8,735 bases of DNA. Origin: Bacteriovoracaceae bacterium UBA4573 (GTDB lineage Bacteria > Bdellovibrionota > UBA1018 > UBA923). The notes beneath the pieces were generated by a model. The model had not been told where the DNA came from. It saw nothing but the letters and a program-made list of their open reading frames with translations, and did not search any database. The stretch is taken from positions 1 through 8,735 of the forward strand of contig DGKJ01000048.1 of the NCBI GenBank assembly GCA_002387735.1, in the 5' to 3' direction. A program made the position numbers and the translations under genes. Below are positions 1-5,685 of this stretch, piece after piece; the first letter of the stretch is position 1; every line of letters starts with the position of its first letter.

Positions 1-204
1 TTATTGTGCCTGGTCACCAGTCCGATCGTAAAAGGTAAACCGCTATTGTTTGATGAACTAAAAAAGAAACGTGAAATTGAAATCTTAAGAAAAAAAAGAA
101 TCCACACACATTTTAATCAAACCGTCGCACGCCAACACGGATATGCTGAGCAGGGCATTTCCCAAATCGAACTATGGTATTTGAACATTAAAAAAATTAA
201 ATAG
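1..204 (+). CDS. 3' end of an unrecognised protein, cut by the left window edge
   Basis: The frame is open from the first base to a TAG at 202-204 and gives about 67 residues. A TTG at position 4 could serve as a start, but nothing upstream can be inspected, so I treat this as the C-terminal end of a longer gene. The visible protein is strongly basic, with a run of Lys, Arg and Glu in the middle (the KKKREIEILRKKR stretch) that would form a charged helix, followed by a His/Gln-rich part and a Lys-rich end. I see no membrane segment, cofactor motif or known domain and do not recognise it. Its stop overlaps the end of the convergent desaturase gene by 8 bases. It could also be a chance open frame; the length is too short to decide. 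Confidence 0.4.
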   Translation, partial: LLCLVTSPIVKGKPLLFDELKKKREIEILRKKRIHTHFNQTVARQHGYAEQGISQIELWYLNIKKIK

Positions 205-1093
205 TCTTTTGGCGTCCAAGTTCAAGGAGCTCTTTGGGTGGTTCTTTTACGTCCCAAACTAGCCCCAATCGCTCGAAACCTTTAATGATGTAATAGCTAA
301 GATCTATTTCCCACCAATAAAAACCCTGACGAGCAGAATGCATGTAGTGGTGATGATTATTGTGCCAACCTTCTCCCATTGTGATCATCGCGGTGAAAAA
401 ATTGTTTCGACTAGCATCAGATGTTTTAAAACGACGTTTACCCCAAATGTGCGTAAGCGAATTGATCGTAAACGTGCCATGCCAAAGGGCCGTAATCGCC
501 AATACAAAACCCCAATAAAACCCGAACCAGCCGCCAATTAAAAAGGTGAGAGCGCCATAGGTGGCAACTGGTACGAGGTAATGTTTATTGAGCCAACGTA
601 ATTCAGGGAATTTTTCGAAATCTCGAACATACTGATTCATAGTGGGTTCGTATTCCCGAACCAAAATCCAACCGACGTGGGACCAAAAAAAACCTCGCTG
701 AACTGGCGAGTGAACGTCTTGAGGATCGTCAGAATAACGGTGGTGGTGCCGGTGATTACCTGCCCACCAAAGCACGCCTTTTTGGGAAGTCATCGTTCCC
801 CATAGTGCCAATAAAAACTGAAACACCCGGCCAGTTTTAAATGATCGGTGAGAGAAATAACGGTGATACGCAATGGTGACCGCAGCCATGAAAAAATAAT
901 AGGTCCCTATTGTAAGCGCGATACCCTTTAATGTGATTGGAAGGAGAAATAAACCGGCGACCGCCCCTACGTGCATAAGAACAAAAGGAATGGCGCCAAG
1001 CCAATCTGTAGAGGTGTCTATTCTTGGTTGAAGATTCGGTTTGCTCGGTTGGGTAGTAAACGGTTCGACAATAGCTTCTGCAGCGTTAGCCAT
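197..1093 (-). CDS. membrane fatty acid (acyl-CoA type, delta-9-like) desaturase
   Basis: This is a 298-residue integral membrane di-iron desaturase, which would put a double bond into a fatty acyl chain using oxygen and electrons from a separate carrier. The three histidine boxes of the family are all visible: HRYFSH (residues 77-82), HRHHH (114-118, followed by RYSD) and HNNHH (244-248, preceded by GEGW). NSLTH at 211-215 is the further conserved histidine site of the acyl-CoA desaturase group. Hydrophobic stretches at about 32-75, 91-109 and 176-204 would form the membrane segments. No cytochrome b5 domain is attached, as is usual in bacteria. I chose the ATG at 1093 because AAAGGAG sits five bases before it; a TTG nine codons further upstream lacks this. 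It is the last gene of the minus-strand cluster, 84 bases after ettA. The substrate (acyl-CoA, acyl-ACP or phospholipid) and exact double-bond position cannot be read from sequence. Confidence 0.93.
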   Translation of the reverse strand: MANAAEAIVEPFTTQPSKPNLQPRIDTSTDWLGAIPFVLMHVGAVAGLFLLPITLKGIALTIGTYYFFMAAVTIAYHRYFSHRSFKTGRVFQFLLALWGTMTSQKGVLWWAGNHRHHHRYSDDPQDVHSPVQRGFFWSHVGWILVREYEPTMNQYVRDFEKFPELRWLNKHYLVPVATYGALTFLIGGWFGFYWGFVLAITALWHGTFTINSLTHIWGKRRFKTSDASRNNFFTAMITMGEGWHNNHHHYMHSARQGFYWWEIDLSYYIIKGFERLGLVWDVKEPPKELLELGRQKTI

Positions 1094-1098
1094 TTGGA

Positions 1099-1105
1099 CT
1101 CCTTT
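1099..1105 (-). promoter_or_regulatory. ribosome binding site of the desaturase gene
   Basis: On the minus strand AAAGGAG is followed by five bases and ATG. This strong Shine-Dalgarno match decides the start at 1093 over the upstream in-frame TTG at 1120. Confidence 0.8.
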
Positions 1106-1146
1106 AACGTGATTAGTCAAAGGATCTCACGATCAAAGGTGGTTAG

Positions 1147-1165
1147 CTGTAAAAGTTCTGTAAAA
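1147..1165 (-). repeat. two direct copies of an 8-base word upstream of the desaturase
   Basis: TTTTACAG occurs twice on the minus strand (plus-strand CTGTAAAA at 1147-1154 and 1158-1165), with starts 11 bases apart, about one helical turn. The copies lie in the 84-base gap between ettA and the desaturase. Each contains TTTACA, which resembles a -35 element, but no good -10 hexamer follows at 16-18 bases. They could be a paired regulator site or chance in an A/T-rich spacer. Confidence 0.3.
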
Positions 1166-1177
1166 CCGGGCAAAAAA

Positions 1178-2857
1178 CTACCGAGTCAAAGGCTTATACT
1201 TAATTCGGTGCGGGCGATCGGCCTCTTCACCGAGGCGTCGGCGCTTGTCTTCTTCGTAATCGCTAAAATTCCCTTCGAACCATTCAACATGGCTGTCACC
1301 TTCGAATGCGAGAATATGGGTTGCGACGCGATCTAAAAAATAACGATCATGGCTAATAATTACCGCGCAACCGGCAAAATTCTGGATCGCCTCTTCAAGG
1401 GCACGCAGCGTATTGACGTCAAGATCGTTGGTTGGTTCGTCGAGTAGCAATACGTTAGCTCCGGTGAGCAACATGCGAGCCAGATGTACGCGATTGCGTT
1501 CTCCTCCAGAGAGTACGCCAACTTTCTTTTGTTGATCCTGACCTTGAAAATTGAACTTCGCTACATAGGCGCGCGAATTGATCATTCGATTTCCGACCTG
1601 AATATTTTCTTCACCGCCAGAGATTACGTCCCAAACCGTGCGGTTATCGTCGAGTACATCCCGCATTTGATCCACATAACCAAGACGAACTGTCGGGCCA
1701 ACTTTGAACTGGCCTGAATCTGGTTTTTCAAATCCAGCAGCCATTTTGAAAAGCGTGGTTTTACCGGCACCGTTCGGGCCGATCACGCCAACAACGCCGC
1801 CTTTTGGCAATTTAAAGCTGAGATTTTCAAATAAAAGTTTGTCGCCGAACGCCTTAGAAACGCCTTCGGCATCAATGACAAGGTCGCCCAGACGAGGTCC
1901 AGGAGGAATGAAAATTTCCATTTCCTCATCGCGCTTGTCGGTTTGCTCTGCCAACAGTTTATCGTAGTTGGCGATACGCGCTTTGCTTTTAGCCTGGCGC
2001 GCCTTCGGTGAACTGCGAATCCATTCCAATTCACGCTCTAAGGTTTTACTTAATTTAGATTGTTGCTTTTCTTCTATCGCAAGGCGTTTTTGTTTTTGGT
2101 CCAACCAGGTCGAGTAGTTGCCTTCCCAGGGAATACCTTCACCGCGATCAAGTTCTAAGATCCAGCCGGCTACGTTATCCAAAAAGTATCGATCGTGTGT
2201 TACGGCGATAACGGTGCCTTCGTATTTATGTAAAAATTTCTCAAGCCATTGAACTGATTCGGCGTCCAAATGGTTGGTCGGTTCGTCCAATAGCAAAACG
2301 TCGGGTTTTTTTAATAATAGTCGGCATAGAGCTACGCGGCGGCGTTCACCGCCAGACAGTGAACTACATTTAGCATCGGCCGAAGGGCAGCGAAGGGCAT
2401 CCATCGCCATGTCCATTTTGCTATCGAGATCCCAAATTCCCAATGAGTCCATTTTTTCTTGAAGTTCGCCTTGTCGCGCAATGAGTTTGTCCATGTCATC
2501 GGCACTCATTTCTTCTCCGAATTTGGCGTTCACCGCGTCGTACTCATTTCGAATATCGACTAGGTTTTGAACACCTTCTTCGACGACTTGGCGAACGGTT
2601 TTGTTCGGGTCTAGCTGGGGTTCCTGTTCGAGGTAGCCCACCGTGTAGCCCTTGGCCCAGCTGATGGTTCCAAGGTAACCCGTATCGACACCAGCCATAA
2701 TGCGCAAAAGAGTACTTTTACCGGAGCCGTTTAAACCTAGAACGCCAATTTTTGCCCCGTAGTAGTAAGAAAGATAAATGTCTTTCAGAACCTGTTTTTT
2801 CGGGGGGTGAACGCGGCCTACGCCCTGCATGGTGCAGATAATTTGTTTGGAACTCAT
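1178..2857 (-). CDS. ettA: EttA, ABC-F ATPase, energy-dependent translational throttle
   Basis: A 559-residue soluble protein with two ATPase domains and no membrane segment. Family knowledge: EttA binds the ribosomal E site and gates the first steps of elongation according to the ATP/ADP ratio. Domain 1 has Walker A GLNGSGKS (41-48), signature LSGGE (167-171), Walker B ending DEPTNHLD (191-198, catalytic Glu192) and switch His221. A helical insert at about 95-140 matches the Arm that contacts the ribosome. The linker (about 242-320, with ELEWI and the basic RQAKSKAR) matches the P-site tRNA interaction motif. Domain 2 has Walker A GPNGAGKT (360-367), LSGGE (449-453), DEPTNDLD (473-480, Glu474) and His503. 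The C-terminus (RIKYK near the end) and the PWEGNYS segment are very like E. coli EttA as I remember it, and length agrees. The ATG at 2857 was chosen for its AGGAG and because the conserved N-terminus begins here. All catalytic residues are intact. Confidence 0.96.
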   Translation of the reverse strand: MSSKQIICTMQGVGRVHPPKKQVLKDIYLSYYYGAKIGVLGLNGSGKSTLLRIMAGVDTGYLGTISWAKGYTVGYLEQEPQLDPNKTVRQVVEEGVQNLVDIRNEYDAVNAKFGEEMSADDMDKLIARQGELQEKMDSLGIWDLDSKMDMAMDALRCPSADAKCSSLSGGERRRVALCRLLLKKPDVLLLDEPTNHLDAESVQWLEKFLHKYEGTVIAVTHDRYFLDNVAGWILELDRGEGIPWEGNYSTWLDQKQKRLAIEEKQQSKLSKTLERELEWIRSSPKARQAKSKARIANYDKLLAEQTDKRDEEMEIFIPPGPRLGDLVIDAEGVSKAFGDKLLFENLSFKLPKGGVVGVIGPNGAGKTTLFKMAAGFEKPDSGQFKVGPTVRLGYVDQMRDVLDDNRTVWDVISGGEENIQVGNRMINSRAYVAKFNFQGQDQQKKVGVLSGGERNRVHLARMLLTGANVLLLDEPTNDLDVNTLRALEEAIQNFAGCAVIISHDRYFLDRVATHILAFEGDSHVEWFEGNFSDYEEDKRRRLGEEADRPHRIKYKPLTR

Positions 2858-2862
2858 GATTG

Positions 2863-2877
2863 CTCCTGTTTTCCAGG
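2863..2877 (-). promoter_or_regulatory. ettA ribosome binding site, with a small hairpin that could cover it
   Basis: On the minus strand CAGGAG (2863-2868) lies five bases before the ettA ATG. The preceding bases read CCTGGAAAACAGG (2865-2877), so CCTG can pair with CAGG around a five-base loop and take in part of the Shine-Dalgarno. The ribosome site itself is clear. The hairpin has only four base pairs and may have no effect. Confidence 0.55.
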
Positions 2878-2931
2878 TGCTTACCACAAAATAGCTAGGA
2901 ATTATGAGTAAATTCAGGTCGGAAACGAGGT

Positions 2932-4395
2932 TTAGCAGAGTAAGCCGATTTGATGGTCTTTCCACTGATAGACGTTGGCAACCCGGGCCTTGTGCTCGGG
3001 GTCGTTGGGGTCGGGCTTGATCCAGACGAATGTTTTGGGGCAACTTGGTTTGGTGCACTCGATGTCGTCAAACGCCGGGGACCAGGTGCCGGAGTTTAGG
3101 TATTCGATGCCGCCAAAATTCGTGTGCATGAATTCGTGTGTATGGCCATAGATCACGCGTTTTACACCCGTAATTCGCGCGCCCAGTTTGGCCGCGCGTT
3201 CGTAAAACCGCAGCGGTACAATCACTTTCGATCGAATCGACTTAAAATAAAAAATAAAAAACGGAATAAATAAGGCAAACAGTGCAAACGTCCAGAAAAA
3301 CGAAACTGGTACGATCAAATTTATTAGCGTCATAATTTCGAAAACGATAACGGCGCTAATTGCCACAATGAATGCGCGGTCTAACCAAAGTTCCCGCATA
3401 ACCCCGAGCGGGTCAAAAATAGCAGCGGGTGCGTGGATCTCTTTAAGTGCTCGAACAATTTTGGGAGTCGCGTTGGAGTTAAAAGCTATTTCTTCCACTT
3501 GGTCTTCGACCCGCAAAGGGTCCTTAACTTCCGGTGTTAGCCCTTCTCGAAACGTCACGTAAAGAGTGGCTACAGCGCCCCAAAACCAGGTCCACATTAT
3601 TAGGGGTTCTCGTTTAAGTAAGTGTTTCAGGGCGAACTTCAGATATTGAGTGAAAGTCATGATGTATGATCGATCCGAATGAGGGTTGAAGTAACCCATT
3701 CCATTCATCATGAACCGATTAGCGATACTTCCGAACGGAAGGCGAATTCTTTTCTTAATCCGACCGCTAATTATCGGATTGATGGGGTTTTGACAGTTGT
3801 TGTGAGAATCGTGTTGGTTCCCGTGCTCGATTAGAGTGTCTTCGTTGCTAATATAAAACCAGTTGTTAAAGCGCACTCTCTCGCGTTCTTCTGAGTTTAG
3901 CTCGAGCGCACCTAATACCTGCCGCTTGACGCTATCCCAGTGCAGCTCAAGATCGTGGTTGCCTATAATAAAAATGACGCGATTGCCGTTTTTGATAAAA
4001 TTCTTCAAAGATCTAAAAAATATTGGATGATCTTCGATAATCAATTTCATTTTAAATCGAGACTTTCGTTCTTCAGGGTCTAGGCCACGGCGCTTTTCAT
4101 ACCAGGTCATGAAAAATTTCTGGCGCAACGGAAGTTGGGTAACGCCGTCGAAATCGAAAATGTCGCCAGAAAGCACTAATTCGATTTTGTCGCCAAAAAC
4201 ATCTTTTTGCACCGCGAGCAAAAAGGCTTCGAACGCTGCGTCGATAAAAAATTCCTTTTGTTTGTAGCGTTTCCACAACTTATCTTTGGGGTGTACCGGT
4301 TCGGCGGTAGTTAAGTGAATATCGCTTGCGACCAAGGTGTGGTTGCAATGGCGAAAAGGATTGTCTGATTTGTGCGTGGAAAATTCCCCGCTCAT
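2932..4395 (-). CDS. membrane-associated calcineurin-like metallophosphoesterase
   Basis: A 487-residue protein with all the metal-binding blocks of the calcineurin-like phosphoesterase family: SDIH (24-27), GDIFD (77-81), GNHD (145-148), EHGNQHD (190-196) and GHTH (417-420). It should bind two metal ions and cleave a phosphomonoester or phosphodiester. The blocks recall the LpxH-like branch, which cleaves UDP-diacylglucosamine, but that enzyme is about half this length, so the substrate is unknown. Between HGNQHD and GHTH sits an insertion of about 180 residues holding two strong hydrophobic segments (about 341-362 and 364-384) and a weaker one (265-282), so it is probably anchored in the inner membrane. 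There is no signal peptide, so the catalytic domain probably faces the cytoplasm. The ATG at 4395 is preceded by AGAGG at a rather long ten-base distance. It leads the minus-strand cluster, 74 bases before ettA, and is divergent from rmuC with a 15-base spacer. Confidence 0.87.
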   Translation of the reverse strand: MSGEFSTHKSDNPFRHCNHTLVASDIHLTTAEPVHPKDKLWKRYKQKEFFIDAAFEAFLLAVQKDVFGDKIELVLSGDIFDFDGVTQLPLRQKFFMTWYEKRRGLDPEERKSRFKMKLIIEDHPIFFRSLKNFIKNGNRVIFIIGNHDLELHWDSVKRQVLGALELNSEERERVRFNNWFYISNEDTLIEHGNQHDSHNNCQNPINPIISGRIKKRIRLPFGSIANRFMMNGMGYFNPHSDRSYIMTFTQYLKFALKHLLKREPLIMWTWFWGAVATLYVTFREGLTPEVKDPLRVEDQVEEIAFNSNATPKIVRALKEIHAPAAIFDPLGVMRELWLDRAFIVAISAVIVFEIMTLINLIVPVSFFWTFALFALFIPFFIFYFKSIRSKVIVPLRFYERAAKLGARITGVKRVIYGHTHEFMHTNFGGIEYLNSGTWSPAFDDIECTKPSCPKTFVWIKPDPNDPEHKARVANVYQWKDHQIGLLC

Positions 4396-4397
4396 GT

Positions 4398-4410
4398 GGG
4401 AGTAACCTCT
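4398..4410. promoter_or_regulatory. back-to-back ribosome binding sites of the divergent gene pair
   Basis: Plus-strand GGGAG (4398-4402) is eight bases before the rmuC ATG at 4411 and favours that start over the GTG at 4372 and the ATG at 4414. Minus-strand AGAGG (4406-4410) is ten bases before the metallophosphoesterase ATG at 4395. The two sites share the same 15-base spacer, so the two messages must overlap at their 5' ends. Confidence 0.6.
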
Positions 4411-5472
4411 ATGATGAACTCTCTATTGATTATACTTGTGGCGTTTAGCTCTGTCGCTTCCATTATTGCTATTTTTATGGCCCTTAGACAGGGTCGAAAT
4501 GACCAAAGTTTAGAACTAACGCGGACCCTCATGGAAGTTTCTGCCGGCCTTGCTCGGTCGAGCGCCGAGATCAGGCAGGAAGTCGGCGAAAAGCTTGCCC
4601 AATTTGGCAGCGATGTGCAGGGAAAACTCGACAAAAACATACGCGATGGTTTTTCTCACTTTCAAAAAGTTCAGGAACTGCTCACAAACGCAGAAAAACA
4701 ACTCTCGGGTTTAAATAATGTCGGCAAGTCAATTCAAGATCTCAATAATGTTTTAAATTTACCGCACCTACGCGGAAAAATAATTGGCGAAGGCAATTTA
4801 GAGAGGCTGTTAACGGACTTTTTACCGGCCGGATTTTTTGCGATGCAGCACCCCATTCAGGGCTCTTTGGTTGATGCAGTTATCAAGTTTCCCCATCTCA
4901 ACCTCGTTTTGCCGATCGACAGTAAGTTTTCGCTCGAACAAGTGTCGGCACTATTTGAGGCGCAATCTACCCCGGAAGACCTAAAAGCTGCGCGCAAACG
5001 CCTTGCAGATGTATCGAAACAAAATGCGAAGGACATCAAAAATAAATATATTAAACCTGAACATGGAACAACGGATTATGCCTTAATGTTTCTGCCTTCG
5101 GAAACTCTGTATTTCGAAGTGATACGTGACAACGAGCTTTGGACTTCTTTGGTGGATCTCAAGGTGTTTCCGGTTTCGCCCAATACCCTGGCGATTACCA
5201 TTAATTCGATCGGTAAATCACTTCACTACTATGAAATGGCGCGAGGTGTTCAGCGTACGGTATCACAAATTCAGCAGGCTCAAACACACTTGGGTAACTT
5301 TAAGAAACGATTTGACGATGTGGGTGAGAAACTCTCGAAAGCGCAAGATTCCTTTCAGAAGGCGGGAACCCACCTTTCCTATTATTCGTCTTCGATCGAA
5401 CGCTTGACCGGCGACGTCGGCACCTTGCCCGAGGCTGCGCCTGAATTTAAAACCCCCTCGGTACCACAGTAG
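4411..5472 (+). CDS. rmuC: RmuC-family DNA recombination protein
   Basis: A 353-residue protein of the RmuC family, known for limiting inversions and rearrangements between short inverted repeats; its biochemical activity is poorly defined. Residues 4-24 form one N-terminal membrane segment, followed by a coiled-coil-like helix region (about 30-115) and the RmuC core (about 118-285). In the core I see LRGKIIGEGNLERLL (119-134), the equivalent of the family's RGKWGE-LE-LL block, then VDAVIKFP (154-161), LPIDSKF (167-173) and KDIKNKYI, DYALMFLPSE and YFEV. Asp155 with Asp170 and Lys172 fits a PD-(D/E)xK nuclease-type fold, in line with what is proposed for the family. A second helical region (285-335) and a Pro-rich tail end the protein. 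It is shorter than the E. coli protein (about 475 residues), mainly in the flanking coiled coils. The Trp usual in the RGKWGE block is replaced by Ile-Ile. Start by its GGGAG site. Confidence 0.85.
   Translation: MMNSLLIILVAFSSVASIIAIFMALRQGRNDQSLELTRTLMEVSAGLARSSAEIRQEVGEKLAQFGSDVQGKLDKNIRDGFSHFQKVQELLTNAEKQLSGLNNVGKSIQDLNNVLNLPHLRGKIIGEGNLERLLTDFLPAGFFAMQHPIQGSLVDAVIKFPHLNLVLPIDSKFSLEQVSALFEAQSTPEDLKAARKRLADVSKQNAKDIKNKYIKPEHGTTDYALMFLPSETLYFEVIRDNELWTSLVDLKVFPVSPNTLAITINSIGKSLHYYEMARGVQRTVSQIQQAQTHLGNFKKRFDDVGEKLSKAQDSFQKAGTHLSYYSSSIERLTGDVGTLPEAAPEFKTPSVPQ
4429..4457 (-). promoter_or_regulatory. candidate sigma-70 promoter for the metallophosphoesterase gene, inside rmuC
   Basis: On the minus strand there is a perfect TATAAT (4429-4434) with GCGACA (4452-4457) 17 bases upstream, a four-of-six match to TTGACA. 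A transcript would begin near 4421 and carry a leader of about 25 bases before the ATG at 4395. The element lies within the first 16 codons of rmuC, as it must, because only 15 bases separate the two start codons. Not experimentally supported. Confidence 0.5.
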
Positions 5473-5561
5473 ATGTTTAGGACAAAGGCAGAGCTATTTT
5501 TTCTGTACAACCGCTCGTGGCATTGTTAGCAGAGGGTTTAAGTCGTCTTAAAAGTCCTTAT
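5473..5561 (+). other. spacer between rmuC and tRNA-Leu
   Basis: This 89-base gap must hold the tRNA promoter if the tRNA is not read through from rmuC. TTGTTA (5523-5528) could be a -35 element, but the hexamers 16-19 bases further on (TCTTAA, CTTAAA, TTAAAA) match the -10 consensus poorly. A T-run at 5496-5501 is not preceded by a stable stem, so I do not call a terminator. Confidence 0.3.
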
Positions 5562-5645
5562 GCGGACGTGGCGGAATTGGTAGACGCATACGATTCAGGG
5601 TCGTACGCCAAAAGCATGAGAGTTCGAGTCTCTCCGTCCGCACCA
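5562..5645 (+). tRNA. tRNA-Leu, anticodon CAG
   Basis: The 84-base sequence folds as a complete class II tRNA. The acceptor stem pairs GCGGACG (5562-5568) with CGTCCGC (5635-5641), followed by A and an encoded CCA (5643-5645). The D arm has GCG/CGC (5571-5573, 5585-5587) around the typical Leu GAATTGGTAGA loop. The anticodon stem TACGA/TCGTA (5589-5593, 5601-5605) closes the loop TTCAGGG, giving anticodon CAG at 5596-5598, which reads CUG leucine codons. The T arm is GAGAG/CTCTC around TTCGAGT. The 12-base variable arm (5606-5617) is short for tRNA-Leu and pairs weakly (GC with GC around CAAAA). It lies 89 bases after rmuC and 40 bases before rnr, with no terminator seen on either side. Confidence 0.97.
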
Positions 5646-5676
5646 CCCATTGCCATCCCCCTATTCGTAAGCAAAG

Positions 5677-5682
5677 ATGTAA
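5677..5682 (+). promoter_or_regulatory. minimal start-stop (ATG TAA) just upstream of rnr
   Basis: ATG at 5677-5679 is followed directly by TAA, then GCC, then the rnr ATG at 5686 in the same frame. There is no good Shine-Dalgarno for the rnr start itself. Ribosomes that begin at the first ATG would stop at once and could restart at rnr. It may equally be chance; only conservation or ribosome profiling could tell. Confidence 0.25.
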
Positions 5683-5685
5683 GCC

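Noticed and set aside
1094..1120. TTG start nine codons upstream for the desaturase
   Set aside because: The ATG at 1093 has AAAGGAG at ideal distance, and the extra residues would span that ribosome site.
338..1336. Plus-strand open frames opposite the desaturase and ettA (338-541, 971-1336)
   Set aside because: They are antisense to conserved histidine boxes and ABC motifs, have no ribosome site and look like shadows.
2901..2906. CATAAT on the minus strand as a -10 box for ettA
   Set aside because: No acceptable -35 hexamer lies 16-18 bases upstream, so this is at best a weak internal promoter.
2858..3058. 67-residue N-terminal extension of ettA
   Set aside because: It overlaps the end of the metallophosphoesterase gene, has no ribosome site, and the EttA family starts at the ATG at 2857, which has AGGAG.
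5490..5505. Intrinsic terminator after rmuC
   Set aside because: There is a T-run, but no stem of useful length directly before it.
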